Source of the DNA: Sporosarcina sp. ANT_H38
Lineage (GTDB): Bacteria; Bacillota; Bacilli; Bacillales_A; Planococcaceae
Direction of reading: 5' to 3'
Length of the DNA stretch: 64,000 nt
Assembly: GCF_008369195.1 (NCBI RefSeq)
Contig: NZ_VOBC01000002.1
Span: 620,001-684,000 of the forward strand
In this document: positions 15,150 through 24,286 of the stretch, piece after piece
Numbering within the stretch: the first letter of the stretch is position 1
Layout of the letters: the number at the start of each line of letters is the position of its first letter
Notes under the pieces: generated by a model
What the model saw: the letters and a program-made list of their open reading frames with translations, nothing else
Told to the model about the DNA's origin: nothing
Database searches by the model: none
Translations under genes and position numbers: made by a program

Positions 15150-16295
15150 TTACACTTGACCTAGTGTTTGCTCTTCGCCTTCTCCCCAAATGGAATCATA
15201 GACGATGTCCACAAGGTTAGTCCTTGTTATCAAGCCGACCAAACGGCGATCTTCGTCGACAACGGCTACGTATTTCAATCCCCGTATAAGAATATTACGC
15301 GTTGCTTCACGAAGAAGCGTATCTTCATGGACAACGGTCAATTCCGTAGACATGACTTCCTGGACCTGCGTTTCCATATTGCGGCCCCTGTCTATCATCT
15401 CGACATTGAGCAGACCTTTCAGTACATTATTTTCGTCAACGACAAGAAGTGAATCCACACGTCGCTCTCGCATAAGCTGAACTGCTTTAGACAGTGTTCC
15501 TTCCATTTGGAAAGAGATAGGGTTGGGATTCATGATTTGTCCCACCGTCTGGATATGTTGTTGAGCTTGTAATAGACGGTCTTTACCAATGAAATCCTCT
15601 ACGAACTCATTGGCTGGATTTCTCAAAATTTCATCTGGAGTTCCCATTTGCACAATTTTCCCGTCCTTCATAATCACGATGCGATCTGCGAGCTTAATGG
15701 CCTCATCCATATCGTGGGTAACAAAGATAATTGTTTTCCCTAGTGTCCTTTGAAGATGTTTGAACTCCGCCTGTAACGAGTCACGGGTAATTGGATCGAG
15801 CGCACCAAAAGGCTCGTCCATAAGAATAAGGGGAGGATCAGCAGCTAATGCACGAAGTACACCGATACGTTGTTGTTGCCCACCACTTAGTTCATGTGGG
15901 TAGCGATCAAGGAATTCTTTCGGCATATTGACAAGTTCGATTAACTCATCCGCCTTGTTGTTTCGCTCCTCAACCGACTTCTTCATAAGGCGCGGTACGA
16001 GCGCAATATTTTCTCGAATGGTCATATGTGGGAATAGACCAATTTGCTGAATAACATAACCAATTGAACGCCGCAATTGCACGATGTTCTTTTCCATTAT
16101 ATTTTCCCCATTGATCAATATCTTTCCCTCTGTTGGCTTAACTAACCGATTGATCATTTTCATAGTTGTCGTTTTTCCGCAACCACTCGGACCGATAAAG
16201 ACGATAAATTCACCTGCATTGATATGTAAATCTAAGTTATCTACAGCTTTTTTACCACCAGCATAAATCTTTGACACATTTTTAAATTCAAGCAC
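15150..16295 (-). CDS. opuCA: Osmoprotectant ABC transporter ATPase OpuCA-like, with tandem CBS domains
   Basis: 381 residues. ATPase domain (1-240): Walker A GPSGCGKTTTMKM, signature LSGGQQQRIG, Walker B PLILMDEP, switch THDMDEA. Residues about 250-370 form two CBS domains (MNPNPISFQMEGTLSKAVQL and MSTELTVVHEDTLLREATRN), which sense ionic strength or bind c-di-AMP in this family. First gene of the opuC operon; AGGGGGCG precedes the ATG. A sigma-B-like promoter lies at 16366-16391. Confidence 0.94.
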   Translation of the reverse strand: MLEFKNVSKIYAGGKKAVDNLDLHINAGEFIVFIGPSGCGKTTTMKMINRLVKPTEGKILINGENIMEKNIVQLRRSIGYVIQQIGLFPHMTIRENIALVPRLMKKSVEERNNKADELIELVNMPKEFLDRYPHELSGGQQQRIGVLRALAADPPLILMDEPFGALDPITRDSLQAEFKHLQRTLGKTIIFVTHDMDEAIKLADRIVIMKDGKIVQMGTPDEILRNPANEFVEDFIGKDRLLQAQQHIQTVGQIMNPNPISFQMEGTLSKAVQLMRERRVDSLLVVDENNVLKGLLNVEMIDRGRNMETQVQEVMSTELTVVHEDTLLREATRNILIRGLKYVAVVDEDRRLVGLITRTNLVDIVYDSIWGEGEEQTLGQV

Positions 16296-16365
16296 TCATT
16301 TCGCCCCCTAATAAATGTTCCACAACCTACTTTTATGTATTCAGAACGAATACCCTTTTAATTCA

Positions 16366-16391
16366 TTACCCTTTTTAATTGATTTTCAAAC
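16366..16391 (-). promoter_or_regulatory. Sigma-B-like promoter of the opuC operon
   Basis: On the minus strand GTTTGA (16391-16386), 14-base spacer, GGGTAA (16371-16366), about 70 bases before opuCA. opuC is sigma-B dependent in Listeria monocytogenes. Confidence 0.6.
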
Positions 16392-16530
16392 ATTACTAGT
16401 GATAGTTTGTTTATAATACTCAATTAGCAAGACAATTATATGCATTATGAAAGTTGTGAAATCCACTCTGTTCTCGCCATGTATATGCAATGGGTACAGT
16501 AAGTACTTCAATGATTGAAACAACAAAAAA

Positions 16531-16568
16531 GCAATCAAATATGCCGTCTTTACGACATACTCAATTGC
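16531..16568. terminator. Isolated bidirectional terminator-like hairpin
   Basis: 17-bp stem with wobble pairs (GCAATCAAATATGCCGT with ACGACATACTCAATTGC), loop CTTT, A6 before and T5 after. No gene ends here on either strand. Confidence 0.6.
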
Positions 16569-16922
16569 CTTTTTACAGGTATAAACCTTTTCATAAAATA
16601 GATTAAGCCTTTCATCCTCACTCTGGATCCATTTAGCACTTCTCTTTATCCACCAAAATTAAGCAACTACTAATTTGATCAAACTGTAGAGCTCCTTACA
16701 GGGTTGTAATTGGGTTACTGTTGTTCATCCGTCGCGCTCTAAATTCACAGGTACACGAAATGCTTAAGCTTTTAGGGACGAAGGAATAGATGGCTTACTA
16801 TTATAGAAGAAACGCATTGTTTGACGTGCTAAAGTGCTTCAATTATATCATCAGGCAATTTCAAACTTAATAGAAAAGGAGCTATTCTTTCATTCTGCAA
16901 AGCAATTCGAAACAGGATTACC

Positions 16923-16950
16923 AAGGAGGAATGAACTGCAATTCCTCCCC
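16923..16950. repeat. Intergenic palindromic repeat copy
   Basis: GGAGGAAT-TGAACTGC-type core with ATTCCTCC; same family as 9231-9278 and 57637-57662. Confidence 0.6.
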
Positions 16951-17086
16951 AATGGTGTTGTTGGAAGTGACGGAGTCATATTCAACAACATTTAAACCCG
17001 AGTAAAGATGTAGTAAGCGTTTCGTGTAATAAAATGATATATCAACAGACCTGTGAATCTAGTTAAGTTCTAGGTGCCTCCATCAT

Positions 17087-17111
17087 GTTTAACGATTCTT
17101 TAACCGGGTAT
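17087..17111 (+). promoter_or_regulatory. Sigma-B promoter of csbD
   Basis: GTTTAA (17087-17092), 13-base spacer, GGGTAT (17106-17111): an exact match to the Bacillus sigma-B consensus, 35 bases upstream of the csbD ATG. Confidence 0.85.
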
Positions 17112-17146
17112 ATATTCTTTAACATAAATAAAATGGAGGTTTTACA

Positions 17147-17341
17147 ATGACTAACAATGGTTTCTCAGACAAAGTAAAAGGGACAGTGAATAAAGTTAAA
17201 GGCGAGACAAAGGATCAAATAGGTAACGCTACAGATAACAGCTCCCTGCAAGCTGAAGGCAAGTTCGATAAATTGAAGGGTAAAGCACAAAATAAAGTCG
17301 GAGAACTAAAAGATAAGCACTCCGATAAAGATAAATATTAA
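17147..17341 (+). CDS. csbD: CsbD family stress protein
   Basis: 64 residues, the standard CsbD length. KVKGTVNKVKGETKDQIGNA and the repeat-like GKFDKLKGKAQNKVGELKDK are the family signature; strongly charged, no hydrophobic core. GGAGG lies 7 bases before the ATG. It has a consensus sigma-B promoter and its own terminator, so it is a monocistronic general-stress gene. It is the single-domain counterpart of the expanded copy at 8609. Confidence 0.93.
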   Translation: MTNNGFSDKVKGTVNKVKGETKDQIGNATDNSSLQAEGKFDKLKGKAQNKVGELKDKHSDKDKY

Positions 17342-17344
17342 TCT

Positions 17345-17381
17345 AAAAAAACAGCTGTTTCCATTGGAAGCAGCTGTTTTT
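17345..17381 (+). terminator. csbD terminator
   Basis: Stem AAAAACAGCTG ... CAGCTGTTTTT with an inner TTCC/GGAA pair; T5 tail. Confidence 0.9.
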
Positions 17382-17497
17382 CTATCACTATAAGTACATT
17401 TACCTGAAGGCTAGTAAGGACCCATCACTAACTATGACTAGTTCCTAGATTTCCCGACCGATGTAGTCAGCTAGTTATAAAATCTGTAAATTAGTCA

Positions 17498-18205
17498 TTA
17501 ATGGCCAAGATAAGCCTTTTTAATCGTATCATCTTGCAGTAACTCTTTCGCGTTGCCGCTCGCGACCACTTTACCTGTCTCAAGAACATAGCCATAGTCT
17601 GCAACTTTTAAAGCCTGCCGCGCGTTTTGTTCAACAAGTAAAACAGTCGTTCCCGCTTCATTGATCTCTTTAATAATTTTAAAGATATCCGCAACAATTA
17701 ACGGAGCCAGTCCCATCGATGGCTCGTCCAGTAGAAGTAGTTTTGGTTTAGACATAATTACTCGCGCAATCGCCAACATTTGTTGTTGTCCGCCAGAAAG
17801 CGTACCACCTAGCTGAGATTGTCTTTCCCTTAGTATCGGGAACCGATCCATCGCCTTTTCAAGATCAGTATTTACTTCATCATCATTTCGATGATAGGCT
17901 CCCATTTCCAAGTTTTCTAAAACAGTCATGGAAGCTAAAATACCTCGTCCTTCTGGAACTAATGCTAACCCTTTTCTTAAAAGCTGATCAGGTCGTAGTC
18001 CAGTTACATCCTTACCCAGATAATGAATGCTACCTTCTTTTGGTTTCAACAACCCTGCGATCGTATTCATCATCGTTGTTTTCCCAGCACCATTTGCACC
18101 AAGGATAGTTACAATCGTTCCCTCTTTAACTGTTACGTCAACACTTCTCAATGCCTGGATCTTATCATAAAAGGTACTGACATTCTGTAGTTTAAGCAAG
18201 CTCAT
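17498..18205 (-). CDS. livF: Branched-chain amino acid ABC transporter ATPase LivF
   Basis: 235 residues. MSLLKLQNVSTFYDKIQALR, Walker A GANGAGKTT, signature LSGGQQQMLAIAR, Walker B KLLLLDEPSMGLAP; the short LivF form with ETGKVVASG near the end. The start at 18205 is favoured over one 10 codons earlier because it aligns with the family and has GAGGAGG just upstream. It overlaps the end of livG by 14 bases. It is the last gene of the liv operon and forms an ATPase heterodimer with LivG. Confidence 0.95.
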   Translation of the reverse strand: MSLLKLQNVSTFYDKIQALRSVDVTVKEGTIVTILGANGAGKTTMMNTIAGLLKPKEGSIHYLGKDVTGLRPDQLLRKGLALVPEGRGILASMTVLENLEMGAYHRNDDEVNTDLEKAMDRFPILRERQSQLGGTLSGGQQQMLAIARVIMSKPKLLLLDEPSMGLAPLIVADIFKIIKEINEAGTTVLLVEQNARQALKVADYGYVLETGKVVASGNAKELLQDDTIKKAYLGH

Positions 18206-18965
18206 CTTCCTCCTCAACCCCGAGGTAGGCTTCAATTACTTCTTTATTGTTTTGAATACTGCTCGGTGTGCCTTCTGCAATTTTCTTTCCAAAGTTCAAT
18301 ACAACAATGCGACTACAAATTCGCATAACAAGCGGCATATCATGTTCGATTAATAAAATAGTTATATTTAGCGCTTGAATTTTCTTGATCAAATCAAATA
18401 AATCATTTGTTTCTTTTTCATTCATTCCTGCAGCTGGCTCGTCAAGTAGCAATAATTGAGGTCTACTTGCCAAAGCTCTTGCAATTTCCAATCTACGTTG
18501 TTGACCGTAAGATAGATTTTTCGCAATGGTATGGCCGAATTCTAATAATCCAACAATTTCTAGAATCTCATCCGAATTTCTTAATACATTTTCCTCTTCT
18601 TGCTTTTGATACTTTGTCCGGAATACGCTTTGTAAAACACCCGTAGTTAGGCGACAGTGATTTCCTACCATCACATTTTCACGAACAGTTAGCTCTGAAA
18701 ATAGCCTGATATTTTGGAATGTACGACAGATTCCCTGTTTCGTAATTTCATGTGGTTTCAAGCTTGAAAGCGACTTTCCCATGAATGCAATTTCACCAGA
18801 ACTAGGAGGAAACATGGCGGTAATCATATTGAACATTGTTGTTTTACCTGCACCGTTCGGCCCTATCAAACCCAGTACTTCTCCTTGTTCTATTGAAAAG
18901 GAAACATCCGTCAAGGCTTGAATCCCACCAAAGTTTTTACTTATCTTTTTTATTTCCAGTACCAT
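18192..18965 (-). CDS. livG: Branched-chain amino acid ABC transporter ATPase LivG
   Basis: 257 residues. MVLEIKKISKNFGGIQALTD, Walker A GPNGAGKTT, signature LSYGQQRRLEIARAL (the LSYGQQR form is characteristic of LivG), Walker B QLLLLDEPAAGMN and the C-terminal BCA_ABC_TP tail EAYLG. GGAGGGAAAAC precedes the ATG. The start overlaps livM by 29 bases. Confidence 0.95.
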   Translation of the reverse strand: MVLEIKKISKNFGGIQALTDVSFSIEQGEVLGLIGPNGAGKTTMFNMITAMFPPSSGEIAFMGKSLSSLKPHEITKQGICRTFQNIRLFSELTVRENVMVGNHCRLTTGVLQSVFRTKYQKQEEENVLRNSDEILEIVGLLEFGHTIAKNLSYGQQRRLEIARALASRPQLLLLDEPAAGMNEKETNDLFDLIKKIQALNITILLIEHDMPLVMRICSRIVVLNFGKKIAEGTPSSIQNNKEVIEAYLGVEEEDELA

Positions 18966-19917
18966 GTTTTCCCTCCTTCTTCTTTAATCTTGGACGTTTA
19001 ATCCAACTGATGACATTCATATCAATAAGCCCCTGAGGTCGGAATGCCATCATAAGTACAAGGAGGGCACCGTAAATCATGAAGCGATATTCGCTGATGA
19101 CACGTAGAAACTCTGGCATTGTTGAAAGGAAAATGGCACCAAATATCGGCCCCCAAATAACTTCACTCCCACCAAATATAGCGAAGATCAGAATTTCAAC
19201 AGCTCGATGATAACCAAAATCCGACGGACTAATATACGCCGTTAAATGCGCATATAATGCCCCTGCAAATCCAGCCAGTAGCGCACCTTGGCCGAATGCT
19301 AGAATCTTATAGTATGTAATGTTAATGCCCATTGCTTCCGATGCCTCTTCATCCATTTTAATAGAAGCAAATGCACGCCCTATTCTAGAATTATTCTGTC
19401 TAATAAAGAACCAAATAACTCCTATAGTAATAATCAGTAACACAAGAAAAACTGACAAACTTACAAATTGGTTATTTTTCAATCCAATCATTTCCGGACT
19501 AAAACCTAAGCTCTCACTGAAGCTCAAAATTTCTCGTCCCAGATGAGGAATGCCACGTATCCCAATAGCACCGTTCGTTAAACCCTCCCAGTTGATGAAT
19601 AGTACTCGAATAACTTCTCCAAACCCAAGCGTTGCAATCGCAAGATATACGCCTTGTAACCTTAGGGCAGGAAAACCAATTAACACACCGATAAAACCTG
19701 TAAACACAGCCGCAATAATAATGCCAAGTACTAGAGGTACATTATAATTAAGCGTTAAAATAGCCGACGTGTATGCACCTATACTCATGAATCCCGCATG
19801 CCCCAATGACAATTGCCCTGTTCCAAGCGTTATGTAAATACTAACTCCAAGGATAATATTCAATAGAATAAAAGTTGTAACCTGCAAATAATATGGGTTT
19901 ATTAATTCGCTTAACAT
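18937..19917 (-). CDS. livM: Branched-chain amino acid ABC transporter permease LivM
   Basis: 326 residues, about 9 membrane helices. GQLSLGHAGFMSIGAYTSAI and FPALRLQGVYLAIATLGFGE are LivM signatures, with the EAA-like loop INITYYKILAFGQGALLAGF. The start at 19917 has AAAGGGGTGA upstream; a longer reading begins inside livH. It forms the channel with LivH. Confidence 0.94.
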   Translation of the reverse strand: MLSELINPYYLQVTTFILLNIILGVSIYITLGTGQLSLGHAGFMSIGAYTSAILTLNYNVPLVLGIIIAAVFTGFIGVLIGFPALRLQGVYLAIATLGFGEVIRVLFINWEGLTNGAIGIRGIPHLGREILSFSESLGFSPEMIGLKNNQFVSLSVFLVLLIITIGVIWFFIRQNNSRIGRAFASIKMDEEASEAMGINITYYKILAFGQGALLAGFAGALYAHLTAYISPSDFGYHRAVEILIFAIFGGSEVIWGPIFGAIFLSTMPEFLRVISEYRFMIYGALLVLMMAFRPQGLIDMNVISWIKRPRLKKKEGKHGTGNKKDK

Positions 19918-19921
19918 ATAA

Positions 19922-20806
19922 TCACCCCTTTGATTTCGATGTTGACGTACCGAAAAGTCCTTGTGGTCTAACAATTAAAATAACGATAATCGCTATAAAC
20001 GCGATGGCATCACGATAACCTGAATTTCCATAGGCCACTAAAAACGTTTCAGAAAGTCCCAATATTAGACCGCCCGCCATCGCACCACGAACGTTTCCTA
20101 AACCACCAAGAATGATAATGGCTAAACCTTTTAATCCAAATGATAAACCCATTTGTGGGTTAACAGAGTTAAATGCGATTCCAACTAGAATTCCCGCAAT
20201 TCCACCCATTGCAGATGCAATAATAACTGTTTGTGTAATCACTCTTTTCGTATTAACACCAAGTAGGCTTGCAACTGCTAAATTTTCTGCACTTGCACGT
20301 AAAGCCTTGCCTGCCTTTGTTTTCGACAGCCAAAAGGTGAGCCCAAACATTAATAAAATTGCAATAACGAAGATAAGAATTTGGACATAATAGACGGTTG
20401 TTGTACCAATCGTAATGTTCAACTCCGAAAAACTTGTTCGGAATGGATGATTTCCAGCTCCAAAAAAGTGATGAGCAGCATTTTCAAGAAAAATAGATAC
20501 CCCAATTGTACTGATAAGTGGAGCAAGATGGGATACGCCTTCTTTCCCTCTAAGTGGCCTTAATGCAAAACGCTCAAGGAAATAACCTAATATCCCCGTT
20601 ACAATAATGGCAACCAAAAAGGCCACGTAAAGCGGTAAACCTAAACTATTTGTTACAATAACACCCATAAATGCACCAAACATAAAAATTTCTCCATGGC
20701 CCATATTGACGATGTTAAGAACGCCAAACACAAGCGTATAACCGAGGGCTACAACAACATAGATACTTCCCAATGTAAGACCATTTATTAATTGTTCAAT
20801 TAGCAA
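19922..20806 (-). CDS. livH: Branched-chain amino acid ABC transporter permease LivH
   Basis: 294 residues, about 8 membrane helices: LTLGSIYVVVALGYTLVFGV near the N-terminus, then NMGHGEIFMFGAF and AGGLILGLSETF. The start codon is TTG (20806), with AGGAGGG 7 bases upstream and no ATG available in frame. It lies 90 bases downstream of the binding-protein gene, separated by a hairpin. Confidence 0.94.
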   Translation of the reverse strand: MLIEQLINGLTLGSIYVVVALGYTLVFGVLNIVNMGHGEIFMFGAFMGVIVTNSLGLPLYVAFLVAIIVTGILGYFLERFALRPLRGKEGVSHLAPLISTIGVSIFLENAAHHFFGAGNHPFRTSFSELNITIGTTTVYYVQILIFVIAILLMFGLTFWLSKTKAGKALRASAENLAVASLLGVNTKRVITQTVIIASAMGGIAGILVGIAFNSVNPQMGLSFGLKGLAIIILGGLGNVRGAMAGGLILGLSETFLVAYGNSGYRDAIAFIAIIVILIVRPQGLFGTSTSKSKG

Positions 20807-20857
20807 TGTGCACCCTCCTTATCCATTCCTAGTCATTTTCGAGAGTCAAATAGGAAT

Positions 20858-20890
20858 GCAATCAGGCTGTAAACATCTCAACCTGATTGC
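20858..20890 (-). promoter_or_regulatory. Intercistronic hairpin between livJ and livH
   Basis: Perfect 9-bp stem GCAATCAGG/CCTGATTGC with a 15-base loop and no T run. Hairpins in this position usually stabilise the binding-protein mRNA or cause partial termination, giving more binding protein than permease. Confidence 0.6.
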
Positions 20891-20897
20891 CAATCAT

Positions 20898-22052
20898 TTA
20901 TTCAAATACTATATATTCATTGCCTTCAATGATTAGTACGGTAGGATCCATTAATATATCCCCTTCTTCATCAAATGACATTGTGCCCAATACTCCTTTA
21001 AAATCTTTGAGTGCAGCTAATGCATCACGAATTTCATCACGGTCAGCAACACCTGCATTTTTAACAGCTTCAGCCATTAGATACAATCCGTCATAAGCTT
21101 GTGCAGCAAACTGATCCGGTTCAACTCCATAAGCTTCTGTATAGTTTTTAACAAAATTCTTTACTTTTTCATCATCTTTTTGAGCAAACCATGGAGTCGC
21201 AACGATTAAACCATTGGATGCATCTCCGGCAATTTTAATGACTTCCGGTGAGTTGAATCCATTCCCACCGACGAATGGAACATCCAGACCCATTTTTCTA
21301 GCTTGGTCTAAAATCACTGCACCTTCATTATACAAAGCAGATGCAAGAATCAAATCCGGATTTAAGTTCTTTATTTTCGTTAATTGTGCTTTATAATCTG
21401 ATTGACCTAACTGGAATGTTTCTGTAGTAACGATCTCTAGATTCAAGTCTTCTGCAACTTTTTTCATTACGTCGTAACCCGCTTTTGTAAATACATCGTC
21501 ATTACCATATAAAATCGCTACTTTTTTGACATCATATTTTTCAATTGCTTTTTGTACGGATGCTGGAATCGCTAGTGTCTCAGGTATTGAGTTTCTGAAC
21601 ACATATTCACCAAGTTGAGGAACCCCCTCGGCAGTATTTGAAGTCCCCATAATTGGAACACCATTTAATTCGGCTTCAGGTCCAACTACAAACATTTCAG
21701 TACTGAGTGTAGGTCCAATAATTGCATCAACATTATCCGAGTTCATCAATTTCTGTGCAGCAGATAATGCTTCTTCCTGTTTACCTGCTGAGTCTTCAAT
21801 CATTAATTCCAGATCAACTTCTCCTGCTTCTTTAAGTTCTTTATTGGCCAACTTCAAACCATTCGTAATTGCTTCTCCATAACCAGCTCCTGGTCCAGTT
21901 AAATAGGAAATGACGCCTATTTTAGCTTTTACAGCACCATCTGCTCCTGTTTCTTTGTCACCAGCGTCCTTCGTACCACTGCCGCATGCAGTCAGTACTA
22001 CCAGCGTGAAAACCATTAAAACTGAAAATAACAGTTTGATTCTCTTATTCAT
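20898..22052 (-). CDS. livJ: Branched-chain amino acid ABC transporter substrate-binding lipoprotein
   Basis: 384 residues. Signal peptide with lipobox VLTAC. Type I periplasmic-binding fold of the Leu/Ile/Val family: KIGVISYLTGPGAGYGEAIT, DAIIGPTLSTEMFVVGPEAE, GTSNTAEGVPQLGEYVFRN, YGNDDVFTKAGYDVM. AAAGGAGATG is the ribosome site. First gene of livJ-H-M-G-F; it captures branched-chain amino acids or a related amide or amino acid at the cell surface. Confidence 0.93.
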   Translation of the reverse strand: MNKRIKLLFSVLMVFTLVVLTACGSGTKDAGDKETGADGAVKAKIGVISYLTGPGAGYGEAITNGLKLANKELKEAGEVDLELMIEDSAGKQEEALSAAQKLMNSDNVDAIIGPTLSTEMFVVGPEAELNGVPIMGTSNTAEGVPQLGEYVFRNSIPETLAIPASVQKAIEKYDVKKVAILYGNDDVFTKAGYDVMKKVAEDLNLEIVTTETFQLGQSDYKAQLTKIKNLNPDLILASALYNEGAVILDQARKMGLDVPFVGGNGFNSPEVIKIAGDASNGLIVATPWFAQKDDEKVKNFVKNYTEAYGVEPDQFAAQAYDGLYLMAEAVKNAGVADRDEIRDALAALKDFKGVLGTMSFDEEGDILMDPTVLIIEGNEYIVFE

Positions 22053-22130
22053 TTGATTTCATCTCCTTTAATAGTATAAAAACAATGATAATTCTAAATA
22101 TACAACATTAATCAGTTAATTGAAATGATA

Positions 22131-22159
22131 AAAAAAAACCTCCCAATTAAAAAGGGAGG
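22131..22159 (-). terminator. Terminator of the PfkB kinase gene
   Basis: CCTCCC/GGGAGG stem, T9 on the minus strand. It separates the kinase gene from the liv operon. Confidence 0.9.
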
Positions 22160-22165
22160 ATTCCA

Positions 22166-23104
22166 TCATTCTTCTATGTCTTCAAGTCTAGGCATTGCCG
22201 ACAATGCACCTGGTTTCGTTGCGCAGAGTGCACCCAGTTTATTGCCAAAGGAAATATAGTCAATCCATTCATCTCTTGTTTCAGGCTGCCCCTTTAAATG
22301 AATTTGACGAAGAATACCTGCAATAAATGCATCGCCTGCTCCCGTCGTATCGACAGGCACAACGGGTTCAACGCCTACATGTGTCATGATTCCATTGATG
22401 ACTGCAAAAGTACCTAGCTCACCAGCGGTAACAAGTACTACCGGAATCTGATAAGGCATCAGCTTGGCGATTCCATCTTCCAGCGTATCTGTCTCTGTCA
22501 GGAAAAAAAGCTCTTCTTCTGTCAGCTTCAATATATTCGCTTCTTCAACAAATGACATGATTGTCTCACGGCAAAGCGCTTCACTTTCCCACCTCAGTGG
22601 ACGGATATTTGCGTCCACTGACAAAGGCACTCCAAACTTCTTAGTAAGACGCACTGCTTCCCATGTCGTTTGTAGGGCTGTTAAATGGAACATCGTGCCC
22701 GAACAAATATGGAATGCGGAAGCATCTCGAAACGCCTCCATGGATAAATCTGTAGTTTCCACCTGAATATCTGGCGTCTCATCGATATATGTATGGAAAA
22801 TACGATCATTATCTTCCGTCAAATGTACGTAAACACCACTCACTCGCTTGTCATTTTCATGTTTCGCAAACGATAAGTCGACGCCTTCTTCCCGTAACTC
22901 CTCTCGAACAAATTCAGAAGTTGCATCATCTCCCGTAACAGTAATAAAAGTGGAAGAAGCGCCAAGCCGGGAAATGCCTGCCGCCACATTGACTGTTGCT
23001 CCTCCAAGAAACGTTGTAAACGTCGAATTGGACTGATCTTCCGCTATATAATCGACGAATGCATCACCGTAAATTAAAACATGTTTTTTATTTGAGTCAA
23101 TCAT
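22166..23104 (-). CDS. PfkB-family carbohydrate kinase (fructokinase-like)
   Basis: 312 residues. N-terminal GDAFVDYIAED and FLGGATVNVAAGISRLGAS form the sugar-binding signature 1; DTTGAGDAFIAGIL (about residues 255-268) is signature 2 with the catalytic Asp. The family phosphorylates fructose, ribose, 2-keto-3-deoxygluconate and similar sugars with ATP. The GGATVNVA motif is usual in fructokinases, but no sugar transporter or hydrolase is adjacent, so the substrate is open. Monocistronic with its own terminator, divergent from the EamA gene. Confidence 0.88.
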   Translation of the reverse strand: MIDSNKKHVLIYGDAFVDYIAEDQSNSTFTTFLGGATVNVAAGISRLGASSTFITVTGDDATSEFVREELREEGVDLSFAKHENDKRVSGVYVHLTEDNDRIFHTYIDETPDIQVETTDLSMEAFRDASAFHICSGTMFHLTALQTTWEAVRLTKKFGVPLSVDANIRPLRWESEALCRETIMSFVEEANILKLTEEELFFLTETDTLEDGIAKLMPYQIPVVLVTAGELGTFAVINGIMTHVGVEPVVPVDTTGAGDAFIAGILRQIHLKGQPETRDEWIDYISFGNKLGALCATKPGALSAMPRLEDIEE

Positions 23105-23304
23105 TGATATACTCCCCGCAACTTCATTTTCCCTATCGTATCATGGAACACGTTTATCATGGAAAGTACTGAAATATACAAATAGTTTCTATTTAATAAT
23201 GAATCCTTACACTCAACAATTAAATTCAACTAGTCGTCAGACTTCTGAGTAATTCTTTCCCTAACCGTGGTATACTGTTTGGATGGAACAGGAGGATTTA
23301 TCTT

Positions 23305-24192
23305 ATGAAACTTTGGATTTACCCAATACTTATTGTCTTTGCTGCGAGCTGTTACGGAATTCTTTCAACAATTATTAAACTGGCGATTCAGGATGGTTAC
23401 ACAGCTGCCGAGGCGGTAACGAGCCAATACTTCGTCGGGTTTTTCATAGCTCTACTTATTTTCATCATAGTCCGTCGTAAAGTCCCAAAATTCGGAGGTG
23501 GCGTGACGCTCCTTCTTGCGGGGTTATTCACCGCAACGACTGGTACGGTATACGGTCAAGCCATTGAATACATGCCCGCTTCTCTTGCGGTTGTTATGTT
23601 ATTCCAATTTACTTGGGTCGGAATGCTGTTCGACTGTATCGCTAAACGACGCCTTCCAAAACGGATTGAAGTCATTTCACTGCTCTTCCTTTTCGGCGGT
23701 ACAATTCTTGCAGCCGGCATTATCGATGCAGATCTTAGTGGAATTCCTTGGCAAGGTTGGGCATGGGGGATGGCTTCAGCTGTCAGCTTTGCATCATTCG
23801 TTATGATTAATTCACGACAAGTTGAAGGAATGGATACGGAAACACGCTTATTGTTCACATCATTTTTCGCAGCCATTGCCATCTTCTTTTTCCAAACGCC
23901 TGAAATCGTTTGGAACGGTACGTTGTTCGGTGGCGGTTTATGGGTATACGGTTTGATTCTTGGATTGTTCGGGATTGTCATTCCGATATATCTCTTCTCA
24001 ATTGCAGTGCCTAAAGTTGGGACTGCGATGACATCGATTTTAAGCGCTGCAGAACTGCCAGTTGCTGTCACTGTGTCCGTTATTTTATTGAACGAGGCGC
24101 TAACAATTCTCCAAGTAATTGGTATAATCATTATCGTAATCGGCATTATTTTGCCGACCATTGAGCAAAGAAGATTGAATTATAGAAGGTAG
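23305..24192 (+). CDS. EamA-family (DMT) transporter
   Basis: 295 residues, ten hydrophobic helices in two EamA repeats, for example YPILIVFAASCYGILSTIIK at the start and IPIYLFSIAVPKVGTAMTSI with LSAAELPVAVTVSVILLNE in the second repeat. These carriers export amino acids or metabolites. ACAGGAGGATTTATCTT precedes the ATG. It is followed by a terminator. Confidence 0.9.
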   Translation: MKLWIYPILIVFAASCYGILSTIIKLAIQDGYTAAEAVTSQYFVGFFIALLIFIIVRRKVPKFGGGVTLLLAGLFTATTGTVYGQAIEYMPASLAVVMLFQFTWVGMLFDCIAKRRLPKRIEVISLLFLFGGTILAAGIIDADLSGIPWQGWAWGMASAVSFASFVMINSRQVEGMDTETRLLFTSFFAAIAIFFFQTPEIVWNGTLFGGGLWVYGLILGLFGIVIPIYLFSIAVPKVGTAMTSILSAAELPVAVTVSVILLNEALTILQVIGIIIIVIGIILPTIEQRRLNYRR

Positions 24193-24195
24193 GTT

Positions 24196-24231
24196 AAACA
24201 GCCCACTGCACCTGCAGGACGGCTGTTTTCT
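24196..24231 (+). terminator. Terminator of the EamA gene
   Basis: AAACAGCC/GGCTGTTT stem with a 17-base loop containing CCTGCAGG, then TTTTC. Confidence 0.75.
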
Positions 24232-24286
24232 TTACAACAAGTACTATTTGATATAATAGAGGATGTAGAAGGAGGCTTTTTTAATA

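Larger units (their letters stand above)
16296..17146. other. Long intergenic region between opuCA and csbD
   Basis: About 850 bases. It holds the opuC promoter, an isolated bidirectional hairpin at 16531-16568, a repeat-family palindrome at 16923-16950 and the csbD promoter at 17087. A TATAAT at 16412-16417 stands upstream of the hairpin; a short RNA from about 16420 to 16570 is possible but no good -35 is seen. No coding frame is supported. Confidence 0.6.
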
